From Oryzisolibacter sp. LB2S (lineage in GTDB: Bacteria > Pseudomonadota > Gammaproteobacteria > Burkholderiales > Burkholderiaceae_C), in the NCBI RefSeq assembly GCF_040732315.1, contig NZ_CP160388.1, positions 2,570,494-2,634,493 on the forward strand: a stretch of DNA of 64,000 nt, in the 5' to 3' direction. Below, piece by piece: positions 6,915 to 14,215 of the stretch. Under the pieces are notes generated by a model. It was not told the origin of the DNA, searched no databases, and saw nothing but the letters and a program-made list of their open reading frames with translations. The stretch's first letter is position 1; every line of letters starts with the position of its first letter. The position numbers were made by a program, and so were the translations under genes.

Positions 6915-8447
6915 TCAGTTGTCCTGTTGGTCTTGCGGCACGGCCACCGTGGCGACCGCATTCATGGGAGCGCCCGATGCCGATGGTTGGGGCGCTTTGT
7001 CGTGGCGCGGGTCGGAGTCGAAGACCAGACCGAGCGCATCGGCACGCTGGTTATCGGCGGCGATCTCGCGGTCGATGTCCTCGGCGTCGTAGCCGAAGGC
7101 CGAGATGGCTTCCGAGCGAGACAGCAGCCCGGCGCGAATGGCGGTCAGCATCGCGTCGAATTCCTTCTTGGGATCGACCCACTGCCAGCCCTGTGGAATC
7201 CATTTGGCGGCGAAGTAATCGCGCTTCCTCTCGGCGAATTTCGGCAACACCAGAGCGCCTTCCAGCGCGGCCTGTTCCATCCACGCACGCCAGATCGGGC
7301 GGCACAGCTGGTGGACGATCACGCCATGCTGGATGGCCTCACAGCGGCGGCGAAACTCGAGCAGCCCGGCCCGGATCGACGAGTAATTCACCTGCGTCAG
7401 GTCGCCGGTCAGCATTTCGTAGGTGATGCCCATCGCCGCAGCCACCGCCCGAAACTGCATGCGCAGGAATTCGGCATAGCTCGCGCCGACGTCGGCGGGC
7501 TGGCTGAACTTCACATCCTCTCCGGGCTCCAGGATCTGCATCGTGCCCGGCTCCAGCCCGGCCAATGCCGCCCCGCTGGCATCCGGCAGGCCTTCACCCA
7601 TCAGGTTGTCCTCGGGTGAAAGACGCGTGATGAAGCCCGCGAACATGGCCGCCGTCTTCTTGCGCACGAGCTCGGCATCGTCGTACTGGTCGAGTTCATT
7701 GAGCTTGACCAGTGCGCGCGCCAGCCACGGTTCGCCCCGGATCTGGCCGGGGCGCAGCGGGCGAAACAGGTGAATGATTTCGCTGGCCGGGACACGCACC
7801 GTGTCGAGACCGCCCACCACGCCACCGGTGCCCGACATCGGGGCTAGTGAGCCATCGCCCGGATGCGAGCGATACAGGTGGTAAGCCACCCGCCGTCCGA
7901 GCTTGTCGAACTCGATGCCCGCACGGATGACGTTTCCCGAAGCCAACTCCTGATTCAGCGTGGCTGGCATGTGTTCGGGTTCGAGCAACTGCAATTGCAG
8001 GCCCACCGGCAGGCCATCCTCCGGGCGGCGATAGCGCAGCCGCACCAGACATTCCCCGCCTTCGAGCATGGCGCGACAGGCCAAGGCCTGCAGCCCGTAG
8101 AAATCGGTCAGTCCGGCGGCATCGGCCTCCTCGCACCAGTCCCACCACAGGCTATGAATGGCTTCGCGCAGGGGCTGATCGGCCAGCATGCTCTGCGGCT
8201 TGATGCCGGTGCCGATGGCGTTCGAGACAAAGGCTTCAACGCCTGCCGCTGCCCAGGCATTGCGGCGTACCAGATCGCGGCTCTTGGCGCGCAATTCGTT
8301 CTGGGTGAACGCCAGTGCTGCGACTACACCGGGATTGCCGACCTGCCACGCCAATGCGCGACGGCCGCCACCGATACCGTCATAGAACGGCGTGCCCCCA
8401 AGCAGACTCATGCCGACGCGTTTACGCATTCGGTCAAACCATTGCAT
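6915..8447 (-). CDS. Phage portal protein, lambda family
   Basis: A 510-residue protein starting MQWFDRMRKRVGMSLLGGTP. It shows hallmark lambda gpB-type features: SRDLVRRNAWAAAGVEAFVS near residue 60, the repeated GTGIKP segment, HLFRPLRPGQIRGEPWLARA in the middle and DLTQVNYSSIRAGLLEFRRR toward the C-terminus. Twelve copies form the DNA channel at the capsid vertex. The start lies 2 bases past the gpW-like stop, and the stop is 1 base before the protease start. Confidence 0.93.
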   Translation of the reverse strand: MQWFDRMRKRVGMSLLGGTPFYDGIGGGRRALAWQVGNPGVVAALAFTQNELRAKSRDLVRRNAWAAAGVEAFVSNAIGTGIKPQSMLADQPLREAIHSLWWDWCEEADAAGLTDFYGLQALACRAMLEGGECLVRLRYRRPEDGLPVGLQLQLLEPEHMPATLNQELASGNVIRAGIEFDKLGRRVAYHLYRSHPGDGSLAPMSGTGGVVGGLDTVRVPASEIIHLFRPLRPGQIRGEPWLARALVKLNELDQYDDAELVRKKTAAMFAGFITRLSPEDNLMGEGLPDASGAALAGLEPGTMQILEPGEDVKFSQPADVGASYAEFLRMQFRAVAAAMGITYEMLTGDLTQVNYSSIRAGLLEFRRRCEAIQHGVIVHQLCRPIWRAWMEQAALEGALVLPKFAERKRDYFAAKWIPQGWQWVDPKKEFDAMLTAIRAGLLSRSEAISAFGYDAEDIDREIAADNQRADALGLVFDSDPRHDKAPQPSASGAPMNAVATVAVPQDQQDN

Positions 8448-8449
8448 GT

Positions 8450-8671
8450 TCAGAACCCTTTGCCGGTGGTGACCCGGATCTGACGTGGCGCGCCGGGCCA
8501 CAGTCCGGTGTCCACGGCCTGCTCGAAGAGGTCGCGCTTGACCGCCGCAATGGCGGCCTGGAGTTCATCGACGCTGCGGTACTCGACGGTCTTGTCGCCA
8601 AAGGTCACGCGCTTTTCGCCCTTGACCAGCGCCGCTTCCAGTGCGTCGAGGTGTGCTTGTGTGTAGGCCAT
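8450..8671 (-). CDS. Phage head-tail joining protein gpW-like
   Basis: A 73-residue protein starting MAYTQAHLDALEAALVKGEK, followed by RVTFGDKTVEYRSVDELQAA. This is the two-helix plus beta-hairpin pattern of lambda gpW, which plugs DNA after packaging. Length (lambda gpW 68) and position just upstream of the portal gene agree. The ATG at 8671 overlaps the previous stop (TGATG). Confidence 0.85.
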   Translation of the reverse strand: MAYTQAHLDALEAALVKGEKRVTFGDKTVEYRSVDELQAAIAAVKRDLFEQAVDTGLWPGAPRQIRVTTGKGF

Positions 8672-9063
8672 CAACGGAACACCGTAAGGTTGATTTCGGA
8701 GGAGTCGTCGAACGATGCGGACGTGGTGGCGCAACTGACGTCGACGTACTGGGCGGTCTTCTGGTCGGTGCTGGATCGCACGATGGCAATGCGCTGCGTG
8801 CCGCTGTTGGTGCTGCTGCGGGCAAGCGCCGTCCAGCAATAGTTGGCGTCGGGCATGGCAACGGCGAAGGTCACGCGGTAGCGGCCCGCCGCCGTCCGGG
8901 TCACGCTGGCCACGTTGTGCGATGCGCGCACGACGACCTGCGTGCCGACATAGCCGAAACACACCCACACCCGGGCCACGCCGGGGTGGGTGGCGTCGAT
9001 CTTGGTCTTGACCTCGAGCCCGACACGACTGGCCAGCGCACTGATGCGCGATGCGAGGCTCAT
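8671..9063 (-). CDS. Phage protein of unknown function, tail-fibre-like
   Basis: A 130-residue protein starting MSLASRISALASRVGLEVKT. The N-terminal helix closely matches that of the next upstream gene (MSLATRIESLVIRV). The remainder is beta-rich (RYRVTFAVAMPDANYCWTAL), reminiscent of the receptor-binding or H-type domains found on phage tail fibres and tail collars. Finding this between terminase and gpW is unusual for a tail fibre. TGATG overlaps couple it to genes on both sides. I can name no family with confidence. Confidence 0.5.
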   Translation of the reverse strand: MSLASRISALASRVGLEVKTKIDATHPGVARVWVCFGYVGTQVVVRASHNVASVTRTAAGRYRVTFAVAMPDANYCWTALARSSTNSGTQRIAIVRSSTDQKTAQYVDVSCATTSASFDDSSEINLTVFR

Positions 9064-9554
9064 CAGACCAGCGCACCCACAAAGACCGCGACGAAGTCAG
9101 TGTCGGTATTGCCGACATCACTGGCCGCGACGGCACCGATGTTGCTGCGTGCCTGAAGTTGCTCGGCCACGGTCAGCGACTGCGCCGCATCGAAGCGCAC
9201 GCGGTTGTTGACGGCGGCGAGCAGCGCATCCAGACCACTGGTGCCGTTCTGCAGCAGTTGCTGGATTTCCACCAGCGTGTCGTAGGCAGCATCGGCACCG
9301 CCCAAGATCTCAGTCTTGAGCGCATCGAGCAGGGAGACGATCTTGTTGGACGAGTACGTTGTCGTGGCCGCGATGTGCGCATCGTCGATCACCGCCGAGG
9401 ACACCACGGCGGCCTGCAGTTCGTTGATGGCGGCGACCAGATTCGACTTGTCGGTGGTGGTGAGGTTGGCCAGGTTGCCTGCCTTGGCGCGGACGTCGTT
9501 GAACTCCTGCGCGACGCGGATGACCAGACTTTCGATACGGGTAGCAAGACTCAT
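9063..9554 (-). CDS. Phage protein of unknown function, fibre/coiled-coil-like
   Basis: A 163-residue protein starting MSLATRIESLVIRVAQEFND. It has a helical coiled-coil-like region (NLTTTDKSNLVAAINELQAA). It ends with a segment (NIGAVAASDVGNTDTDFVAV) that I recognise from the N-terminal parts of phage tail fibre and collar proteins. It probably forms a trimeric fibre or whisker. The shared N-terminus with the following gene suggests both attach to the same site or arose by duplication. The ATG is preceded by AAGGAGAAAAC. Confidence 0.55.
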   Translation of the reverse strand: MSLATRIESLVIRVAQEFNDVRAKAGNLANLTTTDKSNLVAAINELQAAVVSSAVIDDAHIAATTTYSSNKIVSLLDALKTEILGGADAAYDTLVEIQQLLQNGTSGLDALLAAVNNRVRFDAAQSLTVAEQLQARSNIGAVAASDVGNTDTDFVAVFVGALV

Positions 9555-9571
9555 GTTTTCTCCTTGAGGTG

Positions 9572-11533
9572 TCAGGACAGCCAGCGGCTTTTGATCACGC
9601 GCCGACCGGTGTTACGGTTGCCAGAAACAGCGAGGCCACCGCGTTGGGTGGCCTCGTTGATCGATTCAGTAGGTGTTTCAAGGGCTGGCGGACTGGCCAG
9701 CCCCAGTTGTCGCTCCAGTTCCCGCCAGTGACGTTCCTCGAAGCGATCCAGACCCGCCGCCGATGCAGCCGCGCGGGCGTAGACGTAGCAGTCGAGCGCC
9801 TCATTGCGCTCGCGCATCTTTTGCCACTCACGCACCGGGAAGCCGTTGCGGTCGCGGCGGGTGATCAGTTGCTCCGCGCAGAGTTGCTGGATGAACTCGG
9901 CGTCGATCTTGGGCAGATGGACGAACCCGGCCGGGAACACCGTGGTCAATCCGTCCTCGCCAACATCTGCGCTCTTGCGCAGGTTGTTGTAGAACTCGAG
10001 CTTGGCGATGCTGACCGCCACCGTGTACACCTTGATGCCCCGGCGCAGCTTCTTGCCACCCTGCGAGACATCGATGGCGGTCGGCGTGCCGATCAAGGCT
10101 GCACCGCGAGGCACCCCCTTGACCGCCATCACACGCGAATCGCGGCAAGCCCGCACAAAGGCGTAGGCCTCCTGCGTCGCAAAGCCGGTATCCAAGGCAA
10201 AGCGCACCAGCGGAATCGCCGCGCCGGAGGCGTGTGTCCAGGTCTCGGCCAGCATTTCAGCGAGGCGCTTCCACACCGTGTCGCGGGCGGTGTCACCCAT
10301 CAGCACGCGGTGCTCGACCAGCCAGGACTCCTTGCCGCGCCCAAAGGCCCAGACCGACGCCTCGATGCGATCCTTCTGTACGTCGGCCGCGCCGACCAAG
10401 AGCAGGCCGCCTTGCGGCACCGTGCCGACGCGGTAGTCCTCTCGGCGCTCGACCAGCCTTTGCCAGTCCGGTGCTTCGCCTTCCTCGACCCAGGTTTCAC
10501 CCAACTCGGTGTTCTTGAAGGTCTTGATGGCGGCGGCCGATCCCGACTCTTTACTGACTGCGGCTTCCCACGCAGCGGCGATCTCCCGCCACGAGCGCCA
10601 GCCAACCGGGCTGTACAGCGATGACAGGTGAAAGCCTGCCGTCTTGCCCGTGCCATCGGTGATCATCGCGCGCCACTCGCCGTGCTCCAGCATCCACGTC
10701 TTGTGGTGCTCGGCAATGGCGGTGTCACATGACTCGCAGATGTAGGCGGCGGTCTCCGGTTGCCCTTTGTCCCAACTCAGCTGCTCGAAACGCAGCCACT
10801 GCCGGTGCGAGCAATGCGGACACGGCACAAAGTAGCGACGTTGGTCACTGGCCTCGTACTCGCGCTCGATAGCCGATGCCCCTGAGATCGTCGGCGTCGA
10901 GACGATGAAGATCTTGCGCCGCGCGAAGGTGCGGGTGCGAGCCTCGGCCAGCGAGATCGCATCGCCTTCACCCTCGACGTCCAACGGATAGCCGTCGACC
11001 TCGTCGAGAAACAGATACCGCACCGGCATCGAGCGCAGCCCGACCGCGCTGTTGGCACCGGTCATCACCAGCACGCCACCCCGGAACTCCTTGGCCAGGA
11101 TGGTGTTGCCGGAATCCCGGCTGCGCGCCGGTGCAATTAGTTCAGCCAGTGCGGACGACTCCTCGATCAGCGGATCGATCCGCTGCTTGGAGTTGCGCTT
11201 GGCCATCTCCACGGTCGGCCACACCGCCATCATTGGCCCGGGTGCGTGATGGATCACATAGCCGATCCAGTTCGATCCCATCTCGGTCGCGCCAAGCTGC
11301 GCCGCTTTCATGAACACCACACGCTCGACCGGCGAGGTCGGCGACAGGCAGTCCATGATTGCCTTCAGGTACGGCGTGCGGCTGGTACGCCAGCGCCCGG
11401 GCTCGGCAGATGCCTTGCTGGAGAGCATTCGGTGGCGATCCGACCATTCGGACACGGTCAGCAGCGGGTCGGGCGTCAGTCCTTCGCGCCACGCGCGTTC
11501 AATCTCAGCAGCGCCTTCGTAGTCCATGTCCAT
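9572..11533 (-). CDS. Phage terminase large subunit (GpA family)
   Basis: A 653-residue protein starting MDMDYEGAAEIERAWREGLT. The N-terminal ATPase includes MKAAQLGATEMGSNW (Walker A-like) and YLFLDEVDGYP (Walker B). There is a zinc-binding set (VPCPHCSHRQ and YICESCDTA) and a C-terminal nuclease region, with FALDTGFATQEAYAFVR and AADVQKDRIEASVWAFG. These are features of lambda gpA-type terminases that cut and package DNA at cohesive ends. The ATG at 11533 overlaps the small-subunit stop; TTG at 11536 is an unlikely alternative. Confidence 0.95.
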   Translation of the reverse strand: MDMDYEGAAEIERAWREGLTPDPLLTVSEWSDRHRMLSSKASAEPGRWRTSRTPYLKAIMDCLSPTSPVERVVFMKAAQLGATEMGSNWIGYVIHHAPGPMMAVWPTVEMAKRNSKQRIDPLIEESSALAELIAPARSRDSGNTILAKEFRGGVLVMTGANSAVGLRSMPVRYLFLDEVDGYPLDVEGEGDAISLAEARTRTFARRKIFIVSTPTISGASAIEREYEASDQRRYFVPCPHCSHRQWLRFEQLSWDKGQPETAAYICESCDTAIAEHHKTWMLEHGEWRAMITDGTGKTAGFHLSSLYSPVGWRSWREIAAAWEAAVSKESGSAAAIKTFKNTELGETWVEEGEAPDWQRLVERREDYRVGTVPQGGLLLVGAADVQKDRIEASVWAFGRGKESWLVEHRVLMGDTARDTVWKRLAEMLAETWTHASGAAIPLVRFALDTGFATQEAYAFVRACRDSRVMAVKGVPRGAALIGTPTAIDVSQGGKKLRRGIKVYTVAVSIAKLEFYNNLRKSADVGEDGLTTVFPAGFVHLPKIDAEFIQQLCAEQLITRRDRNGFPVREWQKMRERNEALDCYVYARAAASAAGLDRFEERHWRELERQLGLASPPALETPTESINEATQRGGLAVSGNRNTGRRVIKSRWLS

Positions 11534-12069
11534 CAATCCACCCTCGGGCGCATCTCGCCCAGCTCCTGCAGGTGCTCACGCACCGCCGCCTCCAAGGCGA
11601 TGTGCATCGTGTGGGGATCGACGCCGAGCTTGGCTGCCATCTGTGCCGAGATGCGTGCGGGCCAGTTGAGCCAGGCATCGCGTTCGGAGCGCGCCAGCTT
11701 GAAAACATGGGCGATGGCCTGCGGCCGATCCACCAGCTCGCCCTTGAGGCGGGCCAGACGCACCTTGTTGGTTTGCGCCTTGACCACTTCGTTGACCGTC
11801 CGCGCTTGCAGCAAGGACGTTCCACCTACTGGTAATGCTGCTTGTCCATCTCCTGTAGGTCCGCTGGACTCCGGGACTGCGACCTTGACAGCGCGGGTGG
11901 CCGTGCCATTGCGCGGCGCATCGGAATTGCGCGCCCACTCGCGGTCGACGCGCTCGGCATCAATCGTTCCGTCTGCCTCCGGCGTGATCCGCCCAGCAGC
12001 GATGGCCTTGCGCACCGCTGCATCGGACACCCCTCGGTGGCGTGCGTAGGCACGAATCGAAATACCCAT
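11533..12069 (-). CDS. Phage terminase small subunit (Nu1-like)
   Basis: A 178-residue protein starting MGISIRAYARHRGVSDAAVR. The N-terminal winged-helix or MerR-like DNA-binding domain carries HRGVSDAAVRKAIAAGRI. A helical C-terminal part (RLARLKGELVDRPQAIAHVF) resembles small terminase subunits that recognise cos and recruit the large subunit. The start at 12069 is preceded by GAAGGGGAAAT. The SD lies in a CCCC-GAA-GGGG hairpin (about 12073-12083), which could limit initiation of this first late gene. Confidence 0.85.
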   Translation of the reverse strand: MGISIRAYARHRGVSDAAVRKAIAAGRITPEADGTIDAERVDREWARNSDAPRNGTATRAVKVAVPESSGPTGDGQAALPVGGTSLLQARTVNEVVKAQTNKVRLARLKGELVDRPQAIAHVFKLARSERDAWLNWPARISAQMAAKLGVDPHTMHIALEAAVREHLQELGEMRPRVD

Positions 12070-12120
12070 ATTTCCCCTTCGGGGCACCTTCAATCATTTG
12101 TTCGTCATTCATGCGGATTG

Positions 12121-12186
12121 AGCTTGGCTTCCATCTGGAACAGCGCGTTCATACGTTCGTCATCAACACCATGAAAGGACACGGAC
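12121..12186 (+). promoter_or_regulatory. Leader motif copy 1 (conserved core AGCTTGGCTTC...GAACAGCGCGTTCAT)
   Basis: The core spans 12121-12152 and ends 34 bases before the ATG of the first plus-strand small gene. The motif AGCTTGGCTTC followed by GAACAGCGCGTTCAT recurs ahead of three further genes in this cluster. Unlike the others, this copy lacks an obvious upstream partner to form the hairpin. It is the first copy and sits in the divergent region with the terminase operon. Confidence 0.7.
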
Positions 12187-12384
12187 ATGAGCAAGCTCGA
12201 ACAACTCCTGACCCAGATCGCGCAAAACAAGCTGGGCATCGAAACCCTGGAAACCCGCCGCTCGGACAGCCTCGATTTCCACGATGTAGCGGTCTGGTGC
12301 CTACGCGATGCGCTTGAAGCCGCCTTCAACGCGGGTCTCGAGCAGGGGCGCAATGCCAACCCGTCAGACAAGGCCAATACCTGA
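12187..12384 (+). CDS. DUF6900-like small protein
   Basis: A 65-residue protein starting MSKLEQLLTQIAQNKLGIET. The segment ETRRSDSLDFHDVAVWCLRD is highly characteristic of a family I recall as DUF6900, found in proteobacterial prophages and integrative elements. No function is known to me. It is the first of a plus-strand cluster that runs opposite to the surrounding phage genes. RBS AAAGGACACGGAC precedes the ATG. Confidence 0.75.
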   Translation: MSKLEQLLTQIAQNKLGIETLETRRSDSLDFHDVAVWCLRDALEAAFNAGLEQGRNANPSDKANT

Positions 12385-12389
12385 TTGCG

Positions 12390-12478
12390 AAGTGAAGAAG
12401 CCAAGCAGAAAGCGCTTGGCTTCACTTGGGAACAGCGCGTTCATCACATCACCGTCCACCACATCGAAGGAGCAAAAC
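12390..12478 (+). promoter_or_regulatory. Leader motif copy 2 with strong hairpin
   Basis: A stem is formed by AAGTGAAG(AAG)CCAAGC at 12390-12406 and GCTTGGCTTCACTT at 12414-12428, with a 3-base bulge. The conserved core GAACAGCGCGTTCAT ends at 12444, 34 bases before the next ATG. It resembles a terminator stem lacking a T tract, followed by a fixed-sequence element, so a riboregulatory leader or processing site is possible. Confidence 0.75.
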
Positions 12479-13042
12479 ATGACCACCACCCAACTGACCC
12501 CTGCCCAGCACGCGATCCTGGCCCATGCGGTTGAACACACCAGCGGCAAGATCGACTGGTTCCCCGACAACATCAAAGGCGGCGCACGCAAGAAGGTGCT
12601 CGACGGACTTTTCAACCGCGCACTGATCACCACCGACGGCACCGACTGGTTTGTCGCTGCGGAGGGCTACGACGCCCTGGGCATTCCGCGTCCCGACGTG
12701 AACAGGAAGGGCATCGGTCAGTTCGAAGCCAATCTCGACCGGATCATCGCCAACGCTGAAGGGGCGCCTGCGGCCGCGAGCGATCCCGAACTGGAAGCGG
12801 CCGTAACCGCCGCCGAAGCAACGTGGGTCAAGCCGCGCACCCGCGAGAACAGCAAGCAGGCCGAAGTGATCCGGATGCTGCAACGCCCCGAGGGCGCAAC
12901 CATCGGCCAGATCTGCACCGCCACCGGTTGGCAGGCGCACACGGTGCGCGGCACCTTTGCCGGAGCCTTCAAGAAAAAACTTGGCCTGACCATCGTCTCG
13001 GACAAGCCGCAGGGTGGCGAGCGGATCTACCGCATCGCCTGA
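12479..13042 (+). CDS. DUF3489 domain protein
   Basis: A 187-residue protein starting MTTTQLTPAQHAILAHAVEH. The N-terminal half resembles a winged helix-like region (GGARKKVLDGLFNRALITTD). The C-terminal 70 residues form the DUF3489 domain, with RPEGATIGQICTATGWQAHT followed by VRGTFAGAFKKKLGLT and a YRI ending. This domain looks like a helix-turn-helix and is common on proteobacterial islands together with the DUF2924/recombinase genes, which are also present in this window (27.4 kb). A DNA-binding regulatory role is likely but unproven. RBS GAAGGAGC. Confidence 0.85.
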   Translation: MTTTQLTPAQHAILAHAVEHTSGKIDWFPDNIKGGARKKVLDGLFNRALITTDGTDWFVAAEGYDALGIPRPDVNRKGIGQFEANLDRIIANAEGAPAAASDPELEAAVTAAEATWVKPRTRENSKQAEVIRMLQRPEGATIGQICTATGWQAHTVRGTFAGAFKKKLGLTIVSDKPQGGERIYRIA

Positions 13043-13080
13043 AAGCGAGCACAGCGAGTTTCGGCAAAGCCAAAAAGACG

Positions 13081-13171
13081 GCGAGAGGAGCCATGAATAG
13101 CTTGGCTTCTCTCCCCACCAGCGCGTTCATACAGATGTCGTGATTGACGACGCCATACCAGGAAAACCGCC
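13081..13171 (+). promoter_or_regulatory. Leader motif copy 3 with hairpin
   Basis: GCGAGAGGAGCCA (13081-13093) pairs with TGGCTTCTCTC (13103-13113). The conserved AGCTTGGCTTCT begins at 13099 and CAGCGCGTTCAT ends at 13130, 41 bases before the ATG. The spacer bases between the two conserved blocks differ from the other copies, while stem pairing is kept by matching changes on both sides (covariation). Confidence 0.75.
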
Positions 13172-13531
13172 ATGAGCACCATGACCATCACCATCGAACG
13201 CACCCCACGCACCCTGCAGTTCGCAGGTCAAAGCCTCCAGGTCGAAGAGTTGAGTATCCGCCTGCCGTTTGCACGCAAACCTGCCGACCTCGGCGAACTG
13301 GGCGGTCGCGGCCAGCACAAGGTCTACGTCACCGAGACCAAGGAGCTCACCCCTGCCGAATTCGACGCCTTTGGGCGCAGCCTGCTGGTGTCACGCGACT
13401 GGCTGCGTGGCAAGGGTGGCGGCACTGGCGACGGCTACCTCTGCGTCGAGGTCACTGCTCCCGGACGCCCTTACCTCTACGTCAATCCCGAGGGCGGTGA
13501 TTACGCCCGCTACGTAGCCCGTTTCGGGTGA
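13172..13531 (+). CDS. Conserved island protein of unknown function
   Basis: A 119-residue protein starting MSTMTITIERTPRTLQFAGQ. It looks like a compact beta-rich domain with segments VEELSIRLPFARKPADLGEL and YLCVEVTAPGRPYLYVNPEG. I do not recognise a named family. The start is preceded by CCAGGAAAACCGCC and by leader copy 3. Its co-location with the DUF6900 and DUF3489 genes under the same type of leader suggests a shared role on the mobile element. Confidence 0.6.
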   Translation: MSTMTITIERTPRTLQFAGQSLQVEELSIRLPFARKPADLGELGGRGQHKVYVTETKELTPAEFDAFGRSLLVSRDWLRGKGGGTGDGYLCVEVTAPGRPYLYVNPEGGDYARYVARFG

Positions 13532-13545
13532 TCGAAATTGATCGA

Positions 13546-13628
13546 GAAAGAAGCCAGGAACAGCTTGGCTTCTCAATCGAACAGCGCGTTACTACAGGTG
13601 TCGCAACGATCAACCCGGAGAAGACACC
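13546..13628 (+). promoter_or_regulatory. Leader motif copy 4 with hairpin
   Basis: GAGAAAGAAGCCA upstream pairs imperfectly with TGGCTTCTC. The core AGCTTGGCTTC starts at 13562, and GAACAGCGCGTTACT ends at 13593, 35 bases before the next ATG. It is the most diverged copy in its last bases (TTACT in place of TTCAT). Confidence 0.7.
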
Positions 13629-13991
13629 ATGACCACCAACCAGATCCCCACCACCCAGAACGAAGCCTGGGGTTTTTGGGGCACGATGAACGAACACGCC
13701 AGCGCCGCATGGCCCCTGGCCATGAACGCCATTTCGGACGCCACCCACCAGCCCCTCGAATCGGTGCGGACCTTCCTCGACAGTCGCCACGGACGCCACT
13801 TTGCCGACGACGTCCAGAACGGTTTGTACCAAGGCCAAGTCTTGCAGGATGCGATCAACGCCGCCACCCAACGTTGGATGGGCTGGACGATTGGCCGCCA
13901 GACCAGCAAGCAGTACGGCATCCCGCGCGGCCTGCCTTACCTGACTGGCTTTGTGATCCACTGCGAAATCTGCGAAGAGATGGCTGCCTGA
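13629..13991 (+). CDS. Hypothetical protein in leader-controlled cluster
   Basis: A 120-residue protein starting MTTNQIPTTQNEAWGFWGTM. It contains an aromatic-rich N-terminus, a helical middle (SVRTFLDSRHGRHFADDVQN) and a C-terminal pair of cysteines (CEIC). I do not recognise a family. RBS CGGAGAAGACACC. Its stop overlaps the next ATG (TGATG), so the two are translated together. Confidence 0.55.
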   Translation: MTTNQIPTTQNEAWGFWGTMNEHASAAWPLAMNAISDATHQPLESVRTFLDSRHGRHFADDVQNGLYQGQVLQDAINAATQRWMGWTIGRQTSKQYGIPRGLPYLTGFVIHCEICEEMAA

Positions 13992-14215
13992 TGAAAACGC
14001 CCGCCAACGAACGGGAGCAGGCGCTGCGTTGGCTGATTGCCAACCGGCGTCCAGACGTCTCCATCGAGCAGGCTGTGCGCGTGATGTGCACGGCACTGCC
14101 GCGCGATCTCACCACGATGCAAATCCTGCGGCGCATCGCCGAGGAAGAAGAGGCCAAGCGGCTCGGCCAGCCATTCAACTGGCGCACAATTCCTGGTCCG
14201 CTGCCTCGCGGATAG
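13991..14215 (+). CDS. Small helical protein, unknown function
   Basis: A 74-residue Arg/Glu-rich protein starting MKTPANEREQALRWLIANRR, mostly predicted helix. The start overlaps the preceding stop by one base, which supports translation. Its 3' end overlaps the convergent methyltransferase gene (14175-15410) by 41 bases, so both strands are coding there. No family recognised. Confidence 0.5.
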   Translation: MKTPANEREQALRWLIANRRPDVSIEQAVRVMCTALPRDLTTMQILRRIAEEEEAKRLGQPFNWRTIPGPLPRG

